From contig NZ_JACJSP010000009.1 of the NCBI RefSeq assembly GCF_014698235.1, positions 62,001-126,000 of the forward strand: DNA of 64,000 nucleotides, written 5' to 3'. Positions 45,800-56,191 of this stretch are shown here, piece after piece (position 1 is the first letter of the stretch; each line of letters begins with the position of its first letter). The notes under the pieces were generated by a model. That model saw only the letters and a list, made by a program, of their open reading frames with translations. It ran no database searches and was not told the origin of the DNA. The position numbers and the translations under genes were made by a program. This DNA comes from Limnothrix sp. FACHB-406 (GTDB lineage Bacteria; Cyanobacteriota; Cyanobacteriia; CACIAM-69d).

Positions 45800-46060
45800 C
45801 GATCAACTGGGCGATCGAGGGCAATCAACGGGGATCGCTATCTGATCCACGGGCGATTGCCAAGCAGTCAACGGGGAATTGATAGGCATCAACGGGGGAT
45901 TAACAGGTGATTGACAGGTCGTCAACAGGTCGCTAGCAGGTCATGAACAGGGCAATTAACACACAGGCAACTAACACACAGGCAATGGGCGATTGACAGG
46001 CAATTAACGATTGACAGGCAATTAAGAGGCAATCAATAGGCAACCCATCGGCAATCAACA
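45800..46060. repeat. Degenerate short-unit repeat array (AGGCAATTAAC type)
   Basis: Many imperfect copies of AGGCAATTAAC, CGATTGAC and CAACGGGG-like units in one orientation. The clearest pair is two 15-bp copies of GGCAAYTAACACACA near 45955-45985. It sits directly upstream of the GGDEF-EAL gene. Copies vary too much for a simple recent tandem expansion. Confidence 0.6.
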
Positions 46061-46134
46061 GAAGAAATCTTGGCCATTCGTCACCGAGCAGACCGGATGC
46101 AATGCTGTGATCAAAGTGATGGCATAACAAAGAT

Positions 46135-46174
46135 CTTTGGAGGAATATCTTTGCTCAAGGGTATTCCTCCAAAG
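46135..46174. repeat. Perfect 13-bp inverted repeat hairpin
   Basis: CTTTGGAGGAATA (46135-46147) faces TATTCCTCCAAAG (46162-46174) across a 14-nt loop. Part of the sequence (CAAAGATATTC) continues the symmetry. There is no T-run on either strand, so it is not a standard intrinsic terminator. Confidence 0.75.
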
Positions 46175-46791
46175 ATATTCGCCCCTTCTTGCTTGGTGTT
46201 GAACAAGGTCACATTTTAGGTGATGAATGAGAATTGCACCCTTTCATATTTCGTCTGAGGTCTGGATCAAGGGGCTGGTGGCCGCTGGGCCGACGGTCGA
46301 TCGAGCCGGTTTAGCTCCGGGGCCCCTGCGATCGGTGACCGAGCAAACTAGTCAATCAGTGGCTGAGTGGGCGATCGGGATTGGGCCATTGCCACGGGAT
46401 GCGCTTAGGAAGTGGGTTTTGAAGTGGATTGGAAAAGGAATTTTGAAAAAAGCAGCAAAATGCCTTTAAAAAATGACTAAAGAAAATGACTAGAAAAAAT
46501 CACCCAAGAGCCGGTCGGCAAAATAACTTGAAAAGTGGTTCTAAAATACTTCAGAAATGGCTGAATAATGCTGGTGTTTGCCCAAAAGTCCCATGGGAGA
46601 CTGGGATAGCCTGAGCTAAGAGAGCTGGAACAGGATGGATCGAGATTGACCGATCCCACACCACTTTCACCCGCACCATTTTCAAAACCTGCCGACCGGG
46701 TGATGCGAGTCTTTTTCCATTCTTGGGCCGACGGGGCCGGTTTAACCTTGCTCTTCCAGAATGTGGGAAAGCAGGGGTTGCAGCGAGCATT

Positions 46792-48798
46792 CTAAGGGGT
46801 TTTGTTGAGATCATCTGGCTGCAAAGGTAACAGCACTTGATAGATATTTGTGGCCCGTTCTCGCCCCTTGAGGGTAACTGGGCCAATGAAGCGGGTGGGA
46901 AAGCGGTCGCGCACATGGCGATAGGTTTCTTCTTCAATGAAAATGCGACAAAGCCCCCCATCAAAGGACTTGTCATAACTTTCCAATCGGGCGGCTATGT
47001 TCACAGTGTCCCCAATAACGGTGTATTCCAACCGGCGGACATTGCCAATGCAACCACTCATCACGGGGCCCGAAGCGATGCCAATTCGGATGGCGGCGGT
47101 GGGGCGGCCCCGATCGCGCCACTGTTGATTTAATCGCTGGAGCCGTTGACCCATCTCCACGGCACAGGTGACGGCGGCGATCGCATCGTCACCCACCTGG
47201 TGATCGCGCGATTGGGGAACCGGTACGCCAAACAGGGCCATGATTGCGTCGCCAATGAACTTGTTCACGATGCCGTTGCGATCGAGCACGCTTTGGGTCA
47301 TGGACTGCATATATTCATTCAGCCAGGGAAAGATAATTTCCGGTGGGTTGGATTCCGCGATCGACGTGAACCCCACCAAATCCGCAAACATGACCGTGGC
47401 TGGCAAAATTTGCCCAATGAATTCTCCGCGCCGCACAATTTGATGGCGGCTTTGCCAAATCACCTGGGCCACCTGCGGTGTAACGTAGCGCTCAAACAGC
47501 TCGGTGATGGTTTGTCGATCGCGCCGTTCTTTGGCCGCCAACCCCAACGAGGCCCCAAAGGAACCGCCCACCAGCCCCAAAACCGGTGGCACTAGCGGAA
47601 TCCAAACCATCCATTGCAACGCTTGCCAAGCGGCCGCCAGAATGGCCACGATGCCCAAAGCCGTCATGGCAAACAACAGCAACGGTTGGCGCAGGGTCCA
47701 GCCCAGCAGCGTGCCCCCCACAGTCCACAACACAATCCAGCCCATTTCCCAGGAGTCGCTCCAAACCTGAAGAAGGGGCCAACCGTCGATCGCCGCCGAT
47801 AGCAGTTGACTGGCGATCGTGGCATGAATTTCCACGCCGGAGGTCAGTTGTGGGCCCTGGTCTGTGTCGCTGTAGGGGGTATAGAACCGATCGCCCAGAC
47901 TTTCCGCCGTGACTCCCACCAACACCAGTCGATCGTAGAGGGCATCCAGGGGCACTCGTCGATTCAAAACATCATTGGCCGAATAAACCTGGAACCCGCA
48001 ATTGCGCTGGCTGTCCGTGGGACAGGCCAAGCCGCGATAGTCCAACAGCAGTTGATAGCCATCATCGATCGCCCCCACATAGGCTCCGTCATTGCCCTGG
48101 AAGGGGGCGATGGTGGCGCGACCCAGTTGATAGAGGCCCGCTTCTTCATCAAGGGCTTCCAATGTGATCGGGTTGGGCTGGCGCTCCAGATAGTTCAGCG
48201 CCAATTGGGTTCCCAAACCAAAGACCGCTTGATCCTGCTGGTCAGCCAGGGACAAAATCGCCCGCCGTACCTTGCGATCGGGATCCAGCAGCAAATCCGA
48301 CGCGGCGATCGCCCCAGGTTTGTGGATGAGGGCCGGGGGCGGCGCGATGCCCTCGCCACTGACCTTGCGGATCCCCACCAGGCGATCGGACTGGCGCAGC
48401 AACTTTTCCAGGCGATCGTTGCCCGGGGGCATGGGAAAATCCCGCACCAAATCCAGCCCAATCATCCGGGGTTCATACTCTTCCAACGTTTCCAGCAAGT
48501 CCGCCAACTTTTCATCGGACAGGGGCCATTGCCGAAACAAGCGCAAGTCCGCTTCCGTCACCACCACCAACACCACCCGTTGCTCCAAACGGGCCGGCCG
48601 CCACCGCACCAGCAAATCAAACGCCGCCCACTCTGTCCCCTGCATCCAGCCCAACCCCCGCACCATCACCACCACCACCGCCACCAACAGGGCGATCGCT
48701 GTCCCATCGCGCCAAGACAGCAACACTGACCCGGCCCATAACCGATTCAGGAGGCGAATCCATTTCGTAAGGGTTTTAAGCAAGGGTTGAGCCAACAT
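46792..48798 (-). CDS. CHASE2-domain adenylate/guanylate cyclase
   Basis: Membrane protein of 668 residues. A short N-terminal helix leads into the extracytoplasmic CHASE2 domain (about 45-335; RPARLEQRVVLVVVTEADLRLF, RMIGLDLVRDF, GVTAESLGDRFYTPYSD). Three transmembrane helices follow (about 345-425), then a class III cyclase domain (about 460-640). Metal-binding aspartates are in MFADLVGFTSIAESN and IGDAIMALFG. The residues VNKFIGD (lysine) and YTVIGDTVNIAARLE favour ATP as substrate. It therefore probably makes cAMP, although cyanobacterial CHASE2 cyclases are not all characterised. The signal is unknown. Confidence 0.92.
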   Translation of the reverse strand: MLAQPLLKTLTKWIRLLNRLWAGSVLLSWRDGTAIALLVAVVVVMVRGLGWMQGTEWAAFDLLVRWRPARLEQRVVLVVVTEADLRLFRQWPLSDEKLADLLETLEEYEPRMIGLDLVRDFPMPPGNDRLEKLLRQSDRLVGIRKVSGEGIAPPPALIHKPGAIAASDLLLDPDRKVRRAILSLADQQDQAVFGLGTQLALNYLERQPNPITLEALDEEAGLYQLGRATIAPFQGNDGAYVGAIDDGYQLLLDYRGLACPTDSQRNCGFQVYSANDVLNRRVPLDALYDRLVLVGVTAESLGDRFYTPYSDTDQGPQLTSGVEIHATIASQLLSAAIDGWPLLQVWSDSWEMGWIVLWTVGGTLLGWTLRQPLLLFAMTALGIVAILAAAWQALQWMVWIPLVPPVLGLVGGSFGASLGLAAKERRDRQTITELFERYVTPQVAQVIWQSRHQIVRRGEFIGQILPATVMFADLVGFTSIAESNPPEIIFPWLNEYMQSMTQSVLDRNGIVNKFIGDAIMALFGVPVPQSRDHQVGDDAIAAVTCAVEMGQRLQRLNQQWRDRGRPTAAIRIGIASGPVMSGCIGNVRRLEYTVIGDTVNIAARLESYDKSFDGGLCRIFIEEETYRHVRDRFPTRFIGPVTLKGRERATNIYQVLLPLQPDDLNKTP

Positions 48799-49371
48799 GG
48801 AACGCAGGCGACGGTGGGCGGATGGTCATGGGGATGGCCGGGCCGGTCAGGTGCTAAATCATTGCTTCGTTGATCCGCTCAGATCTCTTTGAAGCTTCTC
48901 GGATCTCCTGAAATCTTCTCGGATCTCCTTGAACCTCCTTAGATCTACTCAGATCGCTGGATTGCTATGAATTGATGATGCTTGAGATCAGTAATTGAGT
49001 GAGAGTCGCCGCGATCACCCCCTACCTTAGCCTTGAATCCTCAGAATCGCTGATTCTGGAACATTTGTAGCCTGCTTGGCTGGAGAACGAGCAAGATCCC
49101 CGAATTAGAACGAAGAGGCGTTGCGGGCCAAGGCGGCGGCTGGTTCGTCAAAATTGATACTTGAATGGTCTCCTTCTTACCCCCTAGTCCCGTCGCGATC
49201 GGGATCGGGTCGGTGTTTGGTCGGCATCGGGTCAAGGCTTAGCAAATCCCGATCGACCCGTTTCATGGATTCTCTAAGGCTTTCGCCCTCTTCCGATGCC
49301 CTGGACAAGCCTCCCCCAAAGCCGGACAATCTGAGGCGGTCTTTTTGCGATCGCCCTTTCGATCACCCGCC
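48799..49371. other. 573-bp intergenic region with a 20-bp tandem repeat
   Basis: No gene is supported. It lies between the divergent cyclase and isoaspartyl peptidase genes, so it should hold both promoters. A 20-bp tandem array is at 48877-48955. Confidence 0.5.
48877..48955. repeat. 20-bp tandem repeat, four copies
   Basis: GATCTC or GATCTA recurs exactly every 20 bp at 48882, 48902, 48922 and 48942, within a unit close to TCTCGGATCTCCTTGAACCT. The copies are imperfect. It lies about 80-155 bp upstream of the cyclase start. Confidence 0.8.
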
Positions 49372-50346
49372 ATGAGTCAAGCATCTACACAACCCAACAC
49401 CCAACCCAAATTGATCATCCACGGCGGTGCGGGCAGCTCGCTCCAGGGCAAAGGGGGCGTGGCCGCCGTTCGGGCGCTGCTGTCCGGCATTGTGGAACAG
49501 GTCTATGAACGTTTGTTGGCCGGAGCCAGCGCCCAGGAAGCGGTGGTGCTGGGCTGTCGGTTGTTGGAAGATGAACCGCGCTTCAATGCGGGTACGGGAT
49601 CGGTGTTGCAGTCCGATGGGCAAATTCGCATGAGCGCATCCCTGATGGATGGCAGCGCCCAACGGTTCAGCGGCACGATTAATGTGTCGCGGATCCAAAA
49701 CCCGATCGAACTGGCGGCCTTTTTGCAAACCCAGAGCGATCGGGTGTTGTCGGATGTGGGATCGGCGGAGTTGGCGCGAGAACTAGCCCTGCCGATCTAT
49801 AACCCGCTGACGGATTTGCGGCTGAACGAGTGGATCGAGGAGCGCAAGGACAACTTCAGCAAGCGATCGATGGCTTCCACGATCGCCGAAGTTGAGGCCG
49901 GTGCGCGGTCGGACTCGGCGGGCCGCGGCACGATCGGGGTGGTAGCGCTGGATCAGCAAGGGCGCGTGGCGGCCGGCACTTCCACCGGAGGCAAAGGCTT
50001 TGAGCGCATTGGCCGGGTCAGCGACTCCGCCACCCCAGCGGGCAACTACGCCACGGCCCGCGCGGGCGTGAGCTGCACTGGCATTGGCGAAGACATTTTG
50101 GATGAATGCTTGGCGGCCAAGATTGTGATCCGGGTGGATGACGGCCTGGGCCTGGCGGCGGCCTTTGAAAAGTCGATGGCGGAGGCGGCCGATCGGGGTC
50201 GCGATTTGGGGGCGATCGGGCTGGATGCCACCGGGGCGATCTCCTGGGGCAAAACCAGTGAAGTCTTGCTGGCGGCTTACCACAACGGCGCGACCCTGGG
50301 CGATACGCTGGAGTTGCCCGACGGTTTGCAAGTGGGCAGTTGCTAG
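49372..50346 (+). CDS. Isoaspartyl peptidase / type 2 asparaginase
   Basis: N-terminal-nucleophile hydrolase of the plant-type asparaginase family (Synechocystis sll0422-like). It cleaves isoaspartyl dipeptides and asparagine after autoproteolysis. 324 residues from the ATG at 49372. HGGAGSSLQGKG and DEPRFNAGTGSVLQSDGQ lie in the alpha chain. The self-cleavage site is before the threonine of RGTIGVVALDQQGRVAAGTSTGGKGF, and GRVSDSATPAGNYA and SCTGIGEDI lie in the beta chain. All the expected catalytic residues are visible. It may have a role in recycling damaged proteins or cyanophycin-derived beta-Asp-Arg; this is inferred from the family. Confidence 0.93.
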   Translation: MSQASTQPNTQPKLIIHGGAGSSLQGKGGVAAVRALLSGIVEQVYERLLAGASAQEAVVLGCRLLEDEPRFNAGTGSVLQSDGQIRMSASLMDGSAQRFSGTINVSRIQNPIELAAFLQTQSDRVLSDVGSAELARELALPIYNPLTDLRLNEWIEERKDNFSKRSMASTIAEVEAGARSDSAGRGTIGVVALDQQGRVAAGTSTGGKGFERIGRVSDSATPAGNYATARAGVSCTGIGEDILDECLAAKIVIRVDDGLGLAAAFEKSMAEAADRGRDLGAIGLDATGAISWGKTSEVLLAAYHNGATLGDTLELPDGLQVGSC

Positions 50347-50439
50347 GGGCGATCGGCCCCGGCACGGCCCGTTGGGTTGGTTAAATGGAACTGGTTAAAG
50401 CTGGTTAAAATTGACTTAGCCAAACCGCGCCGCGCCGCC

Positions 50440-50991
50440 ATGATTGCCGTTCCTAATTACATCAGCCCTGCGGATTATTTAGAGCTAGAACAAGCCAGCC
50501 CCCACCGCCACGAATATCGTCAGGGGCTGGTTTATGCGATGGCGGGCGGCACGGATAACCACGATCGAATTGCCCTCAATTTGTTAACGCTCATTAATTT
50601 GCACTTGGGCAATTCGGACTGTCGGTTTCATTCGGGCAATGTCAAAGTTGCCTACCAAGATCAGTTCTATTACTATCCCGATATTTTTGTCACCTGTGAC
50701 CCGCGCGATCGCCTGGATCGCCAAGTCAAACGCTATCCCAAATTGATTGGAGAAGTACTTTCGCCTAGTACCCAATTATTCGATCGCACCCAAAAGTTTG
50801 AGGACTATCAAAAACTGGATTCGTTAATGGAATATCTGTTAATTGCACAGGATCAACCCCTGGTCAGTTGTTATCGTCGCCAGGTCGATGGTGCTTGGGC
50901 CTTAACAGTTTACCAAACGGGCGATCAAGTAATGCTAACCAGTTTGGATTTGGAGTTTTCAATCAGCGCCCTCTATCAAGGTTTGGATTAG
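50440..50991 (+). CDS. Uma2 family (DUF820) putative nuclease
   Basis: Protein of 183 residues with the PD-(D/E)xK-like Uma2 fold, abundant in cyanobacteria and of uncertain role. Features: ISPADYLELEQASPHRHEYRQGLVYAMAGGT at the start, YYYPDIFVTCDP with the PD motif, and LIGEVLSPSTQLFDRTQKFEDYQKL with the catalytic-type E. The ATG at 50440 gives the standard N-terminus. The frame extends upstream to 50377 without homology. It may be nuclease-active, but no target or partner is suggested by context. Confidence 0.88.
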   Translation: MIAVPNYISPADYLELEQASPHRHEYRQGLVYAMAGGTDNHDRIALNLLTLINLHLGNSDCRFHSGNVKVAYQDQFYYYPDIFVTCDPRDRLDRQVKRYPKLIGEVLSPSTQLFDRTQKFEDYQKLDSLMEYLLIAQDQPLVSCYRRQVDGAWALTVYQTGDQVMLTSLDLEFSISALYQGLD

Positions 50992-51037
50992 CCGCTCAAC
51001 GCTATTTGTTGATTAGCTGCTTAATATTATTTGCCAA

Positions 51038-52447
51038 TTATTTGCCAATACAAAAGCGGCTGAAAATTCGATCGAGCACGGATTCTGTGACCTCTTCGCC
51101 GGTGATTTCCCCCAGGGCTTGAATCGCATCCCGCAGGTCGATCGTCCAAAAATCCAGGGGCAATTGTTGATCCATGGTTTCGCAGACCCGCCCGATCGCC
51201 TGTTGGGCCCGCAGCAGGGCCGCCGCTTGCCGCTGATTAATCGCCACATCCAAATCAGCCGCCTGCACCCGACCCGATCGGGTAATTTGCAAAATCGCCT
51301 GCTCCAAATCGTCAATGCCGCGCCCTTCTGCCGCCGCCGTGTAAACCACCTGGGCAAAATCCTGGGGCAACAGAGATGAAATCGTTTCCGGAGCCACCAA
51401 ATCGATTTTGTTCACCACCAAAACGGTTGGCGGCAGAGGTCGATCGGGGTCGGCGGCGCGGATTTGTTCATAGATGGCTCGATCGCCCCCCGTCCAGCCC
51501 CGGGGCGCTTCAATCACCAACAGCAGCAGATCCGCTGATCGGGCCGCGGCCCGCGATCGCTCCACCCCAATTTTTTCCACCAGGTCATCGGTTTCCCGAA
51601 TCCCCGCCGTATCCAGCACTTGGATTGGGATGCCGCCCACCACCAGCCGCGATTCCACCACGTCCCGTGTGGTTCCCGGCAACTCCGTGACGATCGCCCG
51701 ATCGCTCCGGCTCCAGGCGTTCAACAGGCTGGACTTGCCCGCGTTCGGTCGCCCGACGATCGCCACCTTCAAGCCGCTGCGCAACAGCTCACCCCGATCG
51801 GCCGTGGCCAACCAGCGATCGATCTGGCTGGCGATGGTTTGCAGGGCCGCTGTCACGGCGGGCAAATCCAGCGGCGGCAGGTCATCTTCAAAATCAATGC
51901 GGGCCTCAATTTCCGCCAACCAGTCCATGCAGCTCGATCGCAAATCGCGAATCGGCCGGGCCAGCTTCCCTTGCACCCCCGCCAAGGCCGCCTGGGCCGC
52001 CTGGGGCGACTGGGCCCCCACCAAGTCCGCGACGCTTTCCGCCTGGGTCAGGTCAATCCGCCCATTCAAAAACGCCCGCAGCGTAAATTCCCCCGGTTGC
52101 CCCAGACGCGCCCCCTGCTGCAAACAGAGCTGTAGTGTTTGTTGCGCCACCATCATTCCCCCGTGGCAGTGGAGTTCCACCACGTCCTCGCGGGTGTAGG
52201 TGCGCGGAGCCGCCATCAACAACAGCAACGCTTCGTCAACGGTTTCGCCCGTTTGGGGATTGTGCAAATAGCCATACAAAATTCGGTGGCTTTCCCAGGG
52301 TTGGGAGCCAGGGGCCCGAAAAATTCGCCGGGCGATCGCCCAGGACTCGGGCCCCGACATCCGCACAATGCCAACGCTGCCCTGTTGCGGCACAATCGCC
52401 GTCGCGATCGCCACGATCGTGTCTTGCTTTGTGGCCGATGCACCCAT
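51038..52447 (-). CDS. mnmE: tRNA modification GTPase MnmE
   Basis: With MnmG it forms the carboxymethylaminomethyl group on wobble uridine 34 of certain tRNAs. 469 residues from the ATG at 52447; a TTG 18 bp upstream is an alternative. The N-terminal tetrahydrofolate domain has [22 protein letters not shown]. The G domain shows [14 protein letters not shown] (P loop), [18 protein letters not shown] and NKID. The helical C-terminus ends FSRFCIGK with the catalytic cysteine. The length is normal. It belongs to a long run of minus-strand genes. Confidence 0.96.
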   Translation of the reverse strand: MGASATKQDTIVAIATAIVPQQGSVGIVRMSGPESWAIARRIFRAPGSQPWESHRILYGYLHNPQTGETVDEALLLLMAAPRTYTREDVVELHCHGGMMVAQQTLQLCLQQGARLGQPGEFTLRAFLNGRIDLTQAESVADLVGAQSPQAAQAALAGVQGKLARPIRDLRSSCMDWLAEIEARIDFEDDLPPLDLPAVTAALQTIASQIDRWLATADRGELLRSGLKVAIVGRPNAGKSSLLNAWSRSDRAIVTELPGTTRDVVESRLVVGGIPIQVLDTAGIRETDDLVEKIGVERSRAAARSADLLLLVIEAPRGWTGGDRAIYEQIRAADPDRPLPPTVLVVNKIDLVAPETISSLLPQDFAQVVYTAAAEGRGIDDLEQAILQITRSGRVQAADLDVAINQRQAAALLRAQQAIGRVCETMDQQLPLDFWTIDLRDAIQALGEITGEEVTESVLDRIFSRFCIGK

Positions 52448-52577
52448 AGGTTCGGTCTGTTGCAATCCTCTGCAATGGTTCTGTTTTCAGGAATCAGGGG
52501 ACTGATCTAGGACATGAATTCGCCCAAATTAGCCCATGAGTTTAGAAAACTCATTCAGGGGCTGAATGATCAAGAAA

Positions 52578-53240
52578 TTAACTCTCAGGAGTTGAATTCT
52601 CAGGAGTTGAATTCGAGAGCGTGGGGATCAATGCGGCCTGTTCCAAAGCCAGCTTTTGGGTCAATTGGGCCCGCAGGGTTTCGATGCGCTGGCGATTGAG
52701 TCCCAAGTCTGATTCTCCCAATCGCGAAGCCGATCGCACCTGAATTTGATTGGTTTCTCCATCTAGCAAAAATTCCACATCATCCACAAACCCCAGCAGC
52801 GGTGTGGCGAATTCTGCGTAGAGATAATCGGGCGATTCAGTAATCACGGTGGTGCGTTCCGTCGCTTTCACCAATTCGGTCAGGGCCGCAAAGACATGAT
52901 CAGCATCGCCCATAATCTGGAGCGGGGCGATCGTGTGTTGCAAATCCGTGATTGGGGTTTGGCTGCTGACGCAATTGGGACTGTTGGGACAGGGGCGAAG
53001 TTGACCCGCCACTGCGCCCAAGTTTTCGGGGCGATTGCCCGCAAACAAATTGCCAAAAACAGAACCCATGACCGGCCCGGGCGCGGCCCAGGCCGTGGTT
53101 GCCGGTAGCCACAGCAGCAGGGCGGCCACCCAAGCCAACCAGCCGGGGGCGTTGCCGTTGCCCGATCGCAGCGAATGGCTTTGGGTTCTGAACTGATTTT
53201 GATCTTGTGGTTTCCCCATCACCCCACCCATAGGTTGCAT
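52578..53240 (-). CDS. DUF1499 family protein, signal-anchored
   Basis: 220 residues. An N-terminal hydrophobic segment (WLAWVAALLLWLPATTAWAAP, about 33-53) looks like a signal peptide with an AWA site. The DUF1499 domain follows: LRPCPNSPNCVSSQTP, HTIAPLQIMGDADHVFAALTELV, YLYAEFATPLLGFVDDVEFLLDG and IQVRSASRLGESDLGLNRQRIETL. The function is unknown. In cyanobacteria these proteins are exported or thylakoid-lumenal. The C-terminal ALIPTLSNSTPENSTPES comes from a short duplicated sequence in the DNA (TCTCAGGAGTTGAAT twice, near 52583-52611). Confidence 0.88.
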   Translation of the reverse strand: MQPMGGVMGKPQDQNQFRTQSHSLRSGNGNAPGWLAWVAALLLWLPATTAWAAPGPVMGSVFGNLFAGNRPENLGAVAGQLRPCPNSPNCVSSQTPITDLQHTIAPLQIMGDADHVFAALTELVKATERTTVITESPDYLYAEFATPLLGFVDDVEFLLDGETNQIQVRSASRLGESDLGLNRQRIETLRAQLTQKLALEQAALIPTLSNSTPENSTPES

Positions 53241-53630
53241 CCGCCGTTTGTTAATTTTGGGTCTTGAATTGAATGAACTGAATTGGACGAACTGAGCTTA
53301 GCCAATTGAGTTGGATCGGCTCAGTTTTTAGCCTAGTTGAGCTGAATTTTGGTCAAGTCAATTGGGCAAATCTTCAGGCCAGCACTGTTGCAAAATCAGG
53401 GATGCATCTTCACGGAGCCAGCCCGACGCTGCGGAACGGATGCGTTCGATCGATTTCCCTGGCCCTAGAGTAACGATTTCCCAAAAAGTTGGCTGGCTGG
53501 GATCAGGGTTTGGGCAAAACCATGGGCGCAAACATGAGCGCAAAAAAGGGCGCGGTAGCTCCCACGCCCTGGCCCTTAAGTTGTTTTGGTTTGAATGGAA
53601 GCTCAAACCCCACTCGATCGAGCTTGGGAT
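53241..53630. other. 390-bp gap between rpsF and the DUF1499 gene
   Basis: It holds the rpsF terminator (53542-53569) and the DUF1499 promoter region. An 82-codon minus-strand frame at 53358-53606 spans the terminator and is not supported. The stretch 53265-53355 consists of short GAATTGA/GAGTTGG-like repeats. Confidence 0.45.
53542..53569 (-). terminator. Rho-independent terminator of rpsF
   Basis: On the minus strand GGGCGTGG pairs with CCGCGCCC across a 6-nt loop, immediately followed by TTTTTT. It lies about 60 bp after the rpsF stop. Confidence 0.9.
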
Positions 53631-53969
53631 TTAAGCAGCCGATTCCGCTTCGGCGGCGGCCTTCACCTTGCGAGGATCGAGCTTAATCGTCAGGTAGCGA
53701 ATCACGTCTTCGCTGAGGCGCATGGCCTTTTCCATGGGGGCGATGTGGCTGCCGGTGGCGTGTTCGTAGTTCATTTGGATGTACACACCTTCGCGGCAAC
53801 GGTTGATTTCATAGGACAGCCGGCGCTTGCCACGGTGTTGGATTTCGAGGCCGGTGGCTCCTTGCTCCGTCAGCATTGTCCGATATTTGTTGATGTTGGC
53901 ATCCACGGCCTCTTCGTTGAGGTCGGGGCGCAGGATGTACATCGTTTCGTAGAGGCGATTTGCAGACAT
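53631..53969 (-). CDS. rpsF: 30S ribosomal protein S6
   Basis: Small-subunit protein that binds the central domain of 16S rRNA with S18. 112 residues from the ATG at 53969 ([20 protein letters not shown]), the normal family start. The longer frame to 54056 is not. [23 protein letters not shown] and [19 protein letters not shown] are standard. In cyanobacteria rpsF is usually alone rather than with rpsR. It is followed by a strong intrinsic terminator. Confidence 0.96.
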   Translation of the reverse strand: MSANRLYETMYILRPDLNEEAVDANINKYRTMLTEQGATGLEIQHRGKRRLSYEINRCREGVYIQMNYEHATGSHIAPMEKAMRLSEDVIRYLTIKLDPRKVKAAAEAESAA

Positions 53970-54142
53970 GGATGGGTAGTTCCTTGCGGACAATAGAATG
54001 GTCGATCGGGCTGACTGGGGGGCAATGCTGAGGGCCCCGCTGTTGCCGATCGACAAGGATTCACGGGCTGTATATCATACCCCACCGAGGGGCTGCCCGA
54101 TCGCCCGAATTCTCCCGATCGCCCCAATGCTGTGAACAGCGA

Positions 54143-54625
54143 TTAGCGCACCTGCATATGCACCGCTTCCGAGAGGCTGGGAATTTCTGCCAAGCGCCCC
54201 AAAGCCGACTGAACGATCGAGTAAATGGCTGCCGCTACAACTCCTAAAAATACGGTGCTGCCCAAGGTCTCCTCAATGAACCCCCCCATTGGCTGGAAGA
54301 TCACGCCAATTACTAAGCTACAGAGTGACACCAAAATCGAAATCAGAATCGATTGCATGGTGTTGAAGCGAATGAAATAGCTGATGTTGCTGTTACGAAC
54401 CACCAACAGGAACAGCACCAAAAAGATGATGAAGCTCATGAAGGGAATTTGGTAGAGCTGAAGCAGGGGCAGCAGCGGCACATACAACACCTGCAAAAAT
54501 GGCAGTTCCCGGAAGATGGAGTCACTAAACCTCGCCACATCCACCAGCGGCAGGGCATAGACCAAAGCACCAAACAGGCGATCGCGCCAAGTTGTCGTCG
54601 TTCCGCGCCAGTTCACGATCGGCAT
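54143..54625 (-). CDS. Tic20 family membrane protein
   Basis: Integral membrane protein of 160 residues with four hydrophobic helices, homologous to the chloroplast inner-envelope import component Tic20. Typical stretches are RLFGALVYALPLVDVARF, YQIPFMSFIIFLVLFLLVV, SYFIRFNTMQSILISI and the C-terminal LVGVIF-like segment before SIVQSALGRLAEIP. The cyanobacterial function is not established. The Tic20 identity rests on helix order and the SYFIRFNTMQ motif. Confidence 0.88.
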   Translation of the reverse strand: MPIVNWRGTTTTWRDRLFGALVYALPLVDVARFSDSIFRELPFLQVLYVPLLPLLQLYQIPFMSFIIFLVLFLLVVRNSNISYFIRFNTMQSILISILVSLCSLVIGVIFQPMGGFIEETLGSTVFLGVVAAAIYSIVQSALGRLAEIPSLSEAVHMQVR

Positions 54626-54741
54626 CTCCCGAGAGCAATGAATTGATCTATTTTAGACGCTGGTTTTGGGCGGGCCATGGTGCGATCGCCCCACTTGATC
54701 GCGCTTCTGCTGGCGATCGCCCGTGGATCATGGGTGGATGC

Positions 54742-55968
<1,227 letters not shown>

Positions 55969-55976
55969 TTAATCCA

Positions 55977-56027
55977 GACAAGGGGCTTAAGCCCCTTGCT
56001 GCCCAAGACGATTGGGACTTGATCAGG
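55977..56027. repeat. MITE fragment with 20-bp palindrome
   Basis: GA followed by the perfect palindrome CAAGGGGCTTAAGCCCCTTG (55979-55998) and a right flank GACGATTGGGACTTGATC. The flank matches the one at 2221-2240 and, degenerately, at 60247-60266. The outer ends of the element are not recognisable here. Confidence 0.75.
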
Positions 56028-56191
56028 GCTTTAAGATACTTTTCAAATATTCTCCAAGTCCCTTATCCCGAAAACTCGGGTAGGTTCCTGAATTGAATGT
56101 TGAATTTAGCTTTGGATGAACGGTTGGATTGAGTTGGATTGAATTGAATTGGGAAAATTGAATTGGGTTGGATGGAGTTGGACTGGGGAAT

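Larger units (their letters stand above)
45703..46791. other. 1.1-kb intergenic region with repeat array and hairpin
   Basis: No gene is supported. The part 45800-46060 is a degenerate array of short units of the type AGGCAATTAAC/CGATTGAC. At 46135-46174 is a strong hairpin. The remainder (46200-46790) holds only weak open frames. Confidence 0.5.

Noticed and set aside
46227-46469. 80-codon plus-strand frame
   Set aside because: No similarity or ribosome-binding site; likely chance.
47806-48729. Plus-strand open frame opposite the CHASE2 cyclase
   Set aside because: Antisense shadow with low-complexity His/Gln runs; the minus-strand gene has clear domains.
53358-53606. 82-codon minus-strand frame between rpsF and the DUF1499 gene
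   Set aside because: It would contain the rpsF terminator. The last 30 residues look protein-like but match nothing I recognise.
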